From NCBI GenBank assembly GCA_002964805.2, contig PUDQ02000039.1:62001-126000 (forward strand): a stretch of DNA of 64,000 nt. Direction: 5' to 3'. The notes under the pieces are model-generated. The model ran no database searches. It was not told the DNA's origin and worked only from the letters and a program-made list of their open reading frames with translations. A program made the translations under genes and the position numbers. Each line of letters opens with the position of its first letter. Within the stretch, counting starts at the first letter, position 1. This DNA comes from Trametes villosa. Lineage: Eukaryota; Basidiomycota; Agaricomycetes; Polyporales; Polyporaceae. Below, in pieces: positions 53,815-64,000 of this stretch.

Positions 53815-56800
53815 TTCAGAACTGTATCCTGTTCGACATGGGCATGCATGACAAGTCGCGATGGGCCTCGTCGGACCCGGGAGTCTTCGGAAGCCGCAGG
53901 ACATGACGCGCGAAGAGGTCATCAGTGCCTGCCGCGCGGCGCTCATGCGCGAGCTCGCGCGGGACCTTCTGGATGGCTACGAAACCCAACTTAGCTCGAA
54001 CGGCGCGAACCTGCCTTGTGAACAGAAGCAGCGGCTCGCGATTTCACGCGCACTTCTGCGCAACCCCGCGGTCTTCATTCTCGGTATGTATTTCTCGGAC
54101 ATGCTTCCTATACACGACGCGCTGACCTGACCCTCCACTTGTACAAGGCGCCGTCCACGCTGGACACAACCTCTCGCATCCTCGTATTCGAGGCGATCAA
54201 GTACTGGCGCCGCAACATGACGACAATTGTCATCTCGCACAACCTCTCCAAATTGAATCAGACGACCTCGTTCACGTCCTCAAGGATGGCTGGCCGGTCG
54301 ATCAGGGCTTCCGGCACGAGCTCGAAGGATTCCGAAGCGAATTCCGCCGCATGGCGTGCACTCAAACGGCACATGGCGGCTTTAGCAAGGAGAAGGAGGT
54401 CCTCGACGAGGCGACCGAAGAAGTCCCGATTGCGACCATTCTCAAGCAGCAGCACGAGGAGAAGCCGTAGGAGCTCGAAGCCATGGGCCTCAGCACCAGC
54501 GCGCTGAGGCACCACAGCCTCGTGCCATCGACCTTCTCCCCGCTCACCTTCAGCTACTGGACGCTCGACACTGTCGCCGAGCTGACCCAGGATGAGCCCG
54601 CTGCACCCGCAGCAGCTCACCGCCAGACCCAACACCGAATCAGTCGCTTCGTGCCCGCAGACTCGTTCCCCCAGGTGGCGCCCAACGCCGCGGAGATCAA
54701 GAAGATCCGGCGCAAGACGCTACGCATCGAGCTCCCCTCCTTCACTGTCCCCGCACTTCTGGCGACGGCGGCGAGCAACAGGCTGAGCCTGCAGTCCCCA
54801 AGCAGTGGCCCACGAGCATGATCGGACGATGACGGCTTCGACGCCGAAAAGACTGCTTTGGAGCATAGCGCTACCTCTGCTAACTAGCGCCGCTCTAGCG
54901 AACCGCGGTCCTGCGCTCTTCACGGTCGTCGTCGCCAAGCCCGAGGTCCCCTCTCCCGAGAACATGTCTGCGCCCGCGCCGGACGCGGAGGTGCCGTTCT
55001 TCACGCTCGTGCGCGACATCTTCCCCACCATCCCGAACAGGTTTGTGCCCTTCGTCTGGCTCGGCATCGGCCTCGCGAGCGGGGCGATGACTCCCGTCTT
55101 CTCCTTCCTCCTCTCACAGCTCTTCTAAGGGGTCTCGAACGGCGCGCGCGACGTGTCGCTCATCAACGCGTACGGCGGCATTGTGCTCGGGATCGCTGCC
55201 GCGGACGGGATCTTCCTCGGCCTCAAGGTCCTCGTGATGGAGAACGTCTCGGTCGACTGGGTGACACGCCTTCGCTGCATATGCTTCGGGCGCGTGCTTG
55301 CACAGGACACGAAGTTCCTCGACAAGAACGAGAACAGCCCGTCGAGCCTCGTGCAAGTCCTGATCAAGGACGGCGACGCCGTGCGCGCGCTCATCGCGAG
55401 CGTACTCTGCCAGTTCGTCGTTGTCGTCGTCTTGATGCTCGGCGTCGGCCCCATCTGGCTGCTCGTGCGTGGCTGGCGGCTCACCCTCGTCGGATTCGTG
55501 TTCGCGCCCGTGTTCGCGGCGACGATCGCGATTCAGTCGAACCTGGTCTTGAAGTTCGAGGTCAGGAACAACCGTGCTCGCGAGGAAGTTGCCAAGCAAT
55601 ACTACGACGTGAGTCCACCCTTCAAGCCACTTCACTTCATATCAAGATACGGATAGAGGTACAGGCAAACTCCAACGTTCGTGCCATCCGCTCCATGGGC
55701 TTCGAGGACGCCTTCCGCGACAAGTTCGACATTTCTGTCGACGAGGCACTCACCACGGGTGTCCGTGGGGTGTTCGTCGAAGGGTGCACGTACGGCGTCG
55801 CCAGTGCCCTCATCTACCTCGCGGAGGCACTCCTGTTCTACGTTGGCGCCGTCCTCATCGCCAACGGCACGTACTCGTACCTGCAGATAATCCAGACTCT
55901 CCAGATGGTCGTCTTCTCTGTCTCCATCGGGTCGCAGCTGATGGCATTCGGTACGTGTTTCGTCTGCTTTGCTGTCGTGCATATAGCTGACGACATCCCC
56001 TATAGCCCACCGCATTGCCAGGTCTCTCCGGGCGACGCGCGATTACTACCATCTTCGAACTTCATCACCCTCACCGGCGAGTCCCGCGGCGTTCTCCGGC
56101 CCGAGATCGCCGGCACCATCTCCTTCAGTAACGTTTCCTTCTCGCACCCCGAGCGTCCCGATGTCCCCGTCCCCAAGGACCTCTCAGTCGAGATCGCCGA
56201 GAATGAGTGTGGCCATTGTCGGCTCCTCTGGATGCGGCAAGTCAACCATGGCAGCGCTTCTCCGACGTCTGTACAAGCCTGAGACCGGCTATGTCTCCGT
56301 CAGTCCTCGCGCCATCCGTACGTTCCACCGAGGTCCGCCACTTCCGCGACCACGTCTCCGTCGTCATCCAGTAGCCGAATCTACTTGACAAGACTATTGC
56401 GGAGACAATCTTGTGCGGCAACAAGGCGCTCTCGATCACGGACATCCAACCGGCGACGAAGGCGGCGAACGTGCACGACTTCGTCGAGTCGCTGCCCAAG
56501 GGCTACCTACGACACTCTTGTCAGCGAGAATGTATCTCTGTCAATCTTGGGTGGCCAGGCGCAGAAGCTGCAGATGACGCGCTTTCTCGCGCGGGCTGCA
56601 CGGATGCTCATCCTGAATGAGTGCACGTCTACGCTCGACCGCGCGAACCAGGCGGCGGTGATGGAAACACTCCGGAACGTGAAGCGGGGTCCAACAACAT
56701 TGGTCGTGATGCACAAACAGCCCGTCGAGCCTCAGGCTCGTGCAGGCGCTGATCAAGGACGGCGACCACACGCAAGTGCTCATCGCAAGCGTGCTCGACC

Positions 56801-56830
56801 ACTTCCTCGAGTTCGTTCGTTGCGAGGCTC
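53815..56830 (+). pseudogene. ABCB-type (Ste6/MDR-like) ABC transporter relic
   Basis: Plus-strand pieces in order. End of the first nucleotide-binding domain: CILFDMGMHD, DMTREEVISACRAALM, a degenerate signature GANLPCEQKQRLAISRAL, and STLDTTSRILVFEAIKYW with the Walker B Asp-Glu lost at the intron junction near 54085-54148. A linker follows, then the second membrane domain (FVWLGIGLASGAMTPVFSF; FVVVVVLMLGVGPIWLL; ALIYLAEALLFYVGAVLIAN). The second nucleotide-binding domain has Walker A AIVGSSGCGKST (56214-56250) and RMLILNECTSTLD, with Asn for the Walker B Asp. In-frame stops occur at 55126-55128 and 56371-56373, plus frameshifts. The first membrane domain is absent, so the copy is 5'-truncated. 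Intact relatives export lipopeptide pheromones or drugs. Confidence 0.88.
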
Positions 56831-58069
56831 GGCGTTGACCTCATCTGGGCGCTATTAGTGGCAGCTTAGTGTCGTCGGCTTTGCGATTGCTATGGCACGC
56901 CCCGGGTACGACGTTGCGGGCGAGCGCGAGCTTGAAGGTGCGAATTTGTCGCTACGTGAGCGTAAAGAGACGGTGTTATTGACCACAGCGATTGCAGTGA
57001 CTTCTGTGGCGTCGAGTTCAGTTCGGGCTCGCGCCGAATATGGTTCTCGTCGTGACTACCGCGTTGTGAGGCGTGCCTCGGCAGCAATCACGATCGCGCG
57101 ACCGTTGGGGGCTGTTTGGAGGGCTGCTGATGGCATTGTGCACGGTAGGACAATGTACCAGTCCCCTGGAATACCGAAACTCGTGGCGGGGAAGGCTTAC
57201 AATGAGTACAGGGCAGGGCGGGTAGAGAGCCGCGAGGCTCACGCAGCACTTGGCGCTGACCTATAGCCACCAGTAAGTGGCTCTTGTCGCGGCCATTCTC
57301 CTGGCTATGGTAACACATGGCTAATACTTCATTTAGCCCTCCCAGGAGATCTCATTGTTCCGATTTACATAAGAACCAGCGCTGGCGCGGTTGTTCTCCC
57401 CGCTCCCCACAGGTCTTTCCAGCCTCGAGCGAGAAGGTGAGCACCGTATCTCACAGTACCCGGGGAGTGCCTCAGATACACTGCCAAGTCCTTTGGGGTG
57501 GCCATCCAGTGTATGATCAACGAATATCCGACCCTGGAAACCGTGTGAACGTCACCCTGCGATGTGTCTCGAACCGCAGGCTCGGTGGGCTGAGGTTCTC
57601 GTCCGGCCGCTTTTCAGCTGCACTTCTCCATGTAGTGCTCAGCATGAATTGTCTGCACTAGAGGTTATTTGCAGCGCGTTTTTACCAACTCAGGTGGGGC
57701 CGGCGCTTGTATTGCGTGGTGCGCTCGCATGCGCCTCGGGTGCGTTGGAGAGCTCTACGCGGGGGGAGCGATGGCTTCAGTTGGGGAGGGTTGGAGGCCA
57801 TCGGTCCACATATCTTGTATTGCTCCACACGCAATATTTACTGCTCCATGGCGGCGACCCCCGCTGCAAATAACCCCTACTCTACTGATTGCCATTGTAT
57901 TGAAGCCCGTTTCATGTTAAATTGGTAGGCTCCTCTCACTCCTGTGGCTATTCTACTAATACGCTTACCATTGGCGCCCTGCTAGGCCCCATCGCGCTCC
58001 ACATTCTCCCCATCCGCCCACTCCTTGGTGCCCCGCTCAAAGTCGGCATGCCTCTCGACAGCTTGATTA
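56831..58069. other. no supported gene
   Basis: Short frames only. No domain or repeat recognised. Confidence 0.4.
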
Positions 58070-58201
58070 GAGCGTATTTGCAAGCGGTTATAACCGCCCC
58101 ACCGCGGTTCAAAACTTCGCTCCAACTGGCGCAAAAATCAGCGCTTCGCTCGCGTTTGCAGTTTGGCGCTTTACGGTTGTAACCGCGCTGCAAATACGCT
58201 C
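58070..58201. mobile_element. 132-bp MITE with TA duplication
   Basis: Ends GAGCGTATTTGCA and its complement are perfect for 13 bp and continue as GCGGTTA(T/C)AACC after a small offset. TA flanks each side (58068-58069 and 58202-58203). No coding capacity; Tc1/mariner-like by target site only. Confidence 0.8.
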
Positions 58202-58203
58202 TA

Positions 58204-59998
58204 TTGAGGGCCAGACTGCGTGCACAGGCAGCAATGACATCCGGTCTCCCCTATGAAGACGATCTACCGGTAGACGGGTACATTCTATTCCCACACCCCA
58301 CATACGCTTTTCTCATGATATGCTGCAGAAGCCCTCAGCCTCCCGTTGAAGGTGTGGCACCGCTTGAGAAGACTCGGTTGCAGGTGGCCCGGGTGAACTC
58401 TGCAAAATCTCGAGATAAAGCACGCTCCAAGCAGCGTCGTCAGGCAACCCGGGACAGTCCCACTAAGCAGGAGCTCGTGCAAGCCTCTCTGGAACGGCAA
58501 ACCAAGTTCGCGTCGCTGAAATACCGCCGTCGGGCGAATGTGATGTCAGTGAGCATTTCCGCATCCTCGGCCGCAAGTATGCTGTCCTATACAAACCCTG
58601 GGCTCCACCTAGGGACTCCAAGGTCTTCTCTTTCATCGCGCGCGCCGAGACTGTCGATCCTTACGACAAGGCAACTCGCTACCCGGAGACCTCCAGCTTG
58701 AAGGCTCGCGCCGCCCCCCTTGATCTTGCTGAGGCCGTGCAGTTCTCTCGCCTCATACCGCGTGACCTACTCCCTCACGTCACCGACGCGTATGTCATAA
58801 GCCAGGTGCGCAAGCATTCCTCTCTCAGCGCTGGCATAGTTGCTAACGCCCTCGCGTACTAGCTCGCTTTCGGGATCAAAGACCAGAAGAGCAAGATTAT
58901 GACGACCATGAGGAAGCGGCGCGCACAGATCTTCTCTCACACGAAGGACCTCAACTCCCTCCCGTTCATCGAGACCGGCGACAACTACTAGACGTCCTCG
59001 ATCAAAACCCTCAAGTTCAGTACTGGCGCACCGGCATGCGAAGGACCCGTGGGTCCGGATCCTCTTACCTCAAACACCTCCCTCCGCGTTCTGCGAGACG
59101 AAGAGTACCTTAAGAATGACGTGATATGGAAGGTGTGCAATTACAATTTCATTCCCTGTTCAGCTTCCCACAATGTGCGCTGACTTGCTTTCCGGCAGTT
59201 CATCCGGTTGATGCTGGTGACGAAGAGGGTGCCCTGGACAGGGACAAACTTTAGGGAACATCTACGGGTGTGACATGGCAAGTCAGGGCCGTGACGTTCG
59301 GCATGATCGCCCTCGCCGCCGTGGGGGTGCGTTCTTCCAATTTCGTGCCAGAAGCCTTTCTAACTGAATTGTTTCTTCTACTACTGCTACAGGTACACTA
59401 CCTCCTCTCAGCCGACACGACTTTTGAGGAGAAGGGTGCAATCTCTAAGATCAGCCACGCCTCAGACTTCAACGAGTACCTCAAGACTCTGATAGCCCAC
59501 CGCCTCTCCCCTCGTATAGCCGCCCTCATCGATTCGATCGAGAACGAAGTCTTCCGTGGTCTCCCACACCGAGATCCTGCGGGGAACGATGCGGGAGGCA
59601 ACTCAAATCGGACGCATCGCGATGTTGCAGATGTCGATGGTGACTTGCCGGTGGAGCTTGAGCACACCCCTGCCTTCTCCGATGACGATATTCAAGGTCC
59701 CCAGAGCAGCGCGAGCAACTACCCCTCGCGCGCTCCCCAAGGAGGAGCACAGCCCGCCCCTCCTCATGCCACGTCCAGTGGCCTTGCATTCTCAATGCCT
59801 CCCACATCTTCCCAGGTTTTGTACGCCCCCTCTGCAGCACCTTCAACGTCAACGTCACCCTTGTCCTCCAGGAGCTCCCGTGTTCGCCCTATCCCCGTAT
59901 CTTCCATCTCTAGTCAACCTATTCCCGCGACCCGTGAATCCACGCCGGAGGACTCCGAGTTCATCCTCTCCGCACCATCGCCCTCGCAGCAGCCGTAC

Positions 59999-60033
<35 letters not shown>

Positions 60034-60328
60034 CTCAGCTGCAGCAAGCGGATACGCGGTCACCGCCCTTGCAGCCGCACGCACGGCAGCAGAAAACGCG
60101 TGCTCAGGCTACGCTGCAGCAGAACGTCGCGATCCCTCCATCCACACAGAAACACCATCGAGGACGCTGTTTGCCTGGTCCCGCGGAAGGCTCCCGCCAA
60201 GTGCGGCGGGTCTTGGTGGATTATCCGGGGTCCTGGATTCCCCGGCGTGGATGTCGCTCGGATTCGCCTCTTCATCCGCATCTCGTACGGCGGCATCAAG
60301 TACTCCTGCGCTGTTGTACACTGGTTAA
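58204..60328 (+). pseudogene. decayed fungal gene of unknown, amplified family
   Basis: Plus-strand segments read as one protein broken by stops: KTRLQVARVNSAKSRDKARS (58369), FRILGRKYAVLYKPWAPP (58556-58610), VDPYDKATRYPETSSLKARA, LIPRDLLPHVTDAYVISQVR, then TAG at 58860-58862; MTTMRKRRAQIFSHTKDLNS and TAG 58990-58992; then LLSADTTFEEKGAISKISHA and DFNEYLKTLIAHRLS (59402-59505). The last part is Ser/Pro-rich with a poly-Pro run (about 12 codons from 60000). The layout resembles a family of unknown function that I recall as highly copied in agaricomycete genomes. Multiple stops and frame changes make it a pseudogene. Confidence 0.55.
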
Positions 60329-63300
60329 GCAAGACCAACGACGAACCCGACGAGAATCATCATGCGGGATGTGGGTAGTCGAACCTGCGTTTTCTGGGAC
60401 CACCACAGCGTCGCGCCGCAGTTCTGTCTTTGATACACCTCAACACGATCATTTGCCCCGCTCACCTGATCGGGGTAAGTCTGGACAAGGTGACCTCTAA
60501 GGCTCTCCACAGTTACGAGTTCCTGGCTTCCTTGCCTTCGTTCTATGTCAACGAGTTCGTAGTCCATCATGCGTTCGAGCTCCTGCACGTGTAGTTCACT
60601 CGCCTTTCCCGTGTTTCTCATTACCTACTAGTAGTAGTACCATGCCCGACTGTGAAGTACTCAGAAAATACATACGAGCCTGAGTACTGAGCATCCACTC
60701 CCGCCTACTCCCGCGCGCAGCGATAGCCCAAAACTGTGCAGCTACAGTACTTGGCGCCCACATCTTGTCCAGCAACCTCGATGACGTCGCCCTGCCTTTC
60801 CCTAGAATTGCCGCTTGCTTGTACTCTACGCATACGTATACTCTACCTCCACGCGTCTCTCTGTGCTCCAGCTCCGAACGGGGCCGACGTCGACTGCTTC
60901 AACTCGGACGCCGCGCTCGTCCGCGTCAGTGTTCGGCGCTCAGCTCCCCGCTGCTTGGTACTCGCCCCCACTTCTTACACATATCTGCAACACACGCCAT
61001 CCCCTAGATGCGTACTTCCATGATAAGGCAATAGCGGCTCTCAGAGATGGTTGTGCAACAGGCATCACGGGAGGCGGCGCTGGTGGCAGGGGAGGATTAG
61101 GGGGTTGCATGTGCAACTGGCTATATAACGGTACGTAAATTGGTCTGTACGCTGTCAGACTGATTCGCTGGCCACTGCATGTCTGCGTGTGATTTCACGA
61201 GTCTTTTTCTCAATTTCTTGGGCTGGGTGCGTCTGCATCTTTGCTCACCCTCAGAGCCCCGGGCCACGCGAAGATTATGCACTCGGGGCATTCTGGGTGT
61301 TACCATGTCTGTATTTCCTCCTGTGTGTAAGATGTCGTGCGTATCGACCCTGGTCTCGAGTCTGTCCTTGCAAACAAGTCTTGGAAAAGCTCAGGATGAC
61401 TCGAACCTACTCTCTGCATATGCACATCTCGTATATGCTTGGTTACGCCTCGCTCGGCTTGGTTCAGGTGTCGGACTGTCTTGGATATGTCTCCCGGGTT
61501 AGCTTCTCTTGTCTTCATGTATGGTGGCAAGCTATATGAAGTACCGGGCTCTGACTCTATCTGGCTAGGTCTCGCGGGGGCTCTCGTTTGATGTTACAAT
61601 TTCTAAGACAGCGGTACGTGTGCAACCGCGCGACGTCGGGACATATCGCACGCGGTCGTCCATTGCACCTCGATCGAGCATCCGGTTCGCTCGCGACACC
61701 TGGTGGGACGCCCTCCTCGTCTTCTACGCGTTAAGCAGTCGAGCAAGGAGCGCGGGTTCGACAACGGGGGGGGGGGCACGAATTTGGGGTAAGTCCAGCG
61801 CCGAGGACGCCCAGGAGAACTCCTCGGCCGTACAGCGCTACTAACTGTCTAGCAGGCCCCATGTATCCACGCCCTCGGTTGCTGGGACACACGGTCAGCG
61901 CCCCACCGATGCGTGCCAAGAGCGTAGACTGGAGGTCCGGTGCGGCGGGAGTCGTGTCCGGCAAGTGCGGCCGCTGCAAGCTCGCTCGTCGCTCGTCGCT
62001 CGGCCGGCATCCGTCAGTGGGGCAAGATTAGCGGGCGGGTGCGGCGGGCATATAGGGTGGGCCGGTGGAGGCGTTCGCTGTAGGCGTCGTGCGGGGACTG
62101 TGCTGTGGAAACGGTCAGCGCCAGGTGAGAGGTCAAATTCTGAGCACATAAGTACCTTGCGCGTTCAGCGGTGTCACGCTGCGGGAGGTAGTGTCAGTCC
62201 CGAACGACCCCCCAAGCGCAAGATCGTCCGCGCGCGCTTGCAGGCGGCGGCGATCGATAGTACGAGTCAGGTGGCAGATGGTTCGTGCCAAACTCGCGCG
62301 GCGTGAGGGCGCAAGTATCGCCCGCCGCGCAGGTTTCGGTGCCGCACCCTCGAGTACACCCTCGATCGGCGCGAGCGGGTTTGATCCCGGATCACGGCTC
62401 AACTTATGGCGTATACGCTTTGTGTTGCGGCCGTTCGGGGCATCAAGTGTGTGAAGGGAACCGGAGGCATGATGGAGTCGGAGACGAGGGTGTTGTCCAG
62501 GGTCTGCCCGCCGATTGAGCCGCAAAGCGACGCGAGCGGAGCGCGAGCTGGGTATGTTTGTGTCGGACGGGGGTCCTAAATGAGGCCCCTAGCTACTGTA
62601 AGTGTTTGGGGGCGCAGGAACAGCATGATCGGGGAGGTGGGTGTGGTCGACTTCCCCGAAGCCGGCACCTAGTAGCTAGCCTCGGAAACTCGAAGTCTTC
62701 CCCCGTGTGGAGTCAATAGCGGGGGTGTGAGGGAGTTGATAGCAGGCCTAGGGGTATGGGGGAGTAGTTGTACCGAGTGGGGCGCGGCGTCGGGCGGCAC
62801 ACATCGTCGCCCTTCGGGGAGTCCACGACGACGAGGCGGAAACCCGACCTCGTCGCCTGTGCGTGCGTCCGATGCCAGCCGATAGAGGGCGCTCCGGAGG
62901 GCGTCTCTGCCGAACGGCGCGGCGGACGGACGCGTGGGGGGCTCGCGGCGTGCACTTTCGTGCCGGTTCGCACCCAATATGATCATCCCGTTGTCGCCGA
63001 GCACGCCGACGCCCAACCCTTGCTGTCACGGTAAGATTGTTTGATGGCTAGTAGCTACTTACGGGCCTATCAGTAAGTGGGATCGCCTAGCGACCCAAAA
63101 ACTTATAAGCTGCAGCTGACTGAGGCAGCGCCGTGCTGGTCGCGGTACAAGCGTCATTGCACAATGGCCGCCCTTGTGCGGAGGCACCATGTCCTCGAAG
63201 CCTCCCTCGCCAACGCGATGTCGTCGTGCTCTAGAGTGCTCGGGAGTACAAACTGTTGTAGCGCCGTAGAGAGTATTTTGGAGGACGTAGTCGGGGATTG

Positions 63301-64000
63301 AAATAGTACAACTCACTCACTCACTCACTCGGCTATTAAGTTCCGTCAGTCGACTCGTTACTGCATCGCTAAGTCACGACGTGTTGCGGTGTATCTCTCT
63401 TTCCAGGCATTGTTGCGCTGCATTGCGCCATTCCACAGCGATATCTACGATGATGTGAGTGCTCTGGGTGCTGATCGAACCCCGTACATACCACCTTCTA
63501 TTTGTAAAGCAGGTCATACACTTACTGTAACTCCTTGCGACATAGATGCGAAGGCCCGCGAGAACGGGGCCGTCGCGAATGAGACCGAGGCGGCCGTTGG
63601 CGATTTAGAGATCAGGTAAGTCAAGAAGGACACCGGGAGATCGCATCTATTCTCTCGCGATGCCGACGTCCACTCGAGGACTTTACCCAAACGCATAAAC
63701 GGCGATGACGTTTAGATGAAGTGGCCATGCTTCATCGTGTTGCCAGCGCGCTCACATTGTCTGTGCAGGATACTACCGCCGTGGCGGTTACAGTACCGCG
63801 GTCCGCAACGCTCCTCGTGGCCGGCTAACCGCGCGCGTTGTCAGCTGCTGCTGCAGCGAACAATGATGGCGACAAGGATGTGGGCGCTGGCGGCCACAAT
63901 ACGAAGTACCCCCTCTTCCCACTGTCGCGTGGGAGACGCTGTCGGTGCACTGACCCGCGAATACGGCAGCGCTGCCCCCTTCTCACCGTGGGCCGGGAAT
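60329..64000. other. no supported gene
   Basis: Only short or mutually overlapping frames on both strands. A (TCAC)n microsatellite lies at about 63311-63330. No transposon ends, RNA genes or domains were recognised. Confidence 0.45.

Noticed and set aside
60736..63700. Several 75-130-codon frames on both strands.
   Set aside because: No splice-linked series, no domain and frequent mutual overlap; indistinguishable from chance in GC-rich DNA.

Overview
The window looks like nuclear DNA of an agaricomycete (basidiomycete) fungus, most like wood-decay Polyporales. It is GC-rich. Genes are cut by many short introns (46-70 nt, GT...AG), and the recognisable families are fungal: a Rap1-type telomere protein, HET-domain proteins, F-box families, a condensin subunit and an ABCB transporter. 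There are no bacterial-style operons, and I saw no tRNA or rRNA gene. Gene models were spliced by hand: reading-frame continuity and splice sites were checked, but no database search was possible.

Layout. 1-8.5 kb: a Rap1-like gene (minus), a non-LTR retroelement scrap and copy A of a foldback repeat. 8.6-13.3 kb: a well-formed 8-exon gene for about 1,360 aa of unknown family. 13.3-19.2 kb: mostly gene-free, with a 143-bp tandem repeat and an 82-bp-arm inverted repeat (copy B). 19.2-20.5 kb: an RNase III-like/dsRBD gene (minus). 21.5-23.5 kb: a condensin subunit 1 relic. 25.3-29.5 kb: an F-box-like gene with a frame break (minus), a 491-bp MITE and a HET-domain pseudogene. 30.1-38.6 kb: a 2H-phosphoesterase (AKAP7/ASCC1-like) gene split by a complete Ty3/gypsy retrotransposon with identical LTRs. 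39-45 kb: a cluster of F-box and uncharacterised fungal genes, three of which share a C-terminal motif. 45.2-48.7 kb: a Helitron Rep protein without its helicase half. 49-50.6 kb: a second HET relic. 51-52.1 kb: a heptamer minisatellite and two MITEs. 53.8-56.8 kb: an ABC-transporter relic. 58-60.3 kb: another MITE and a decayed gene. The last 3.6 kb hold nothing I can support.

How it fits together. This is a transposon-rich, accessory-type region. Several host genes are present only as truncated or frameshifted relics (condensin, ABCB, two HET genes), beside young elements. The best-resolved story is the Ty3/gypsy element. It has 271-bp LTRs with no difference, a CCGG target duplication, a primer-binding site, gag, a textbook -1 frameshift site with a strong stem-loop, pol, an extra 195-codon ORF that ends at the polypurine tract, and a glycine where the first catalytic Asp of RNase H is expected. 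It landed 14 nt into an exon of a 2H-phosphoesterase gene, whose exons can be read on both sides.
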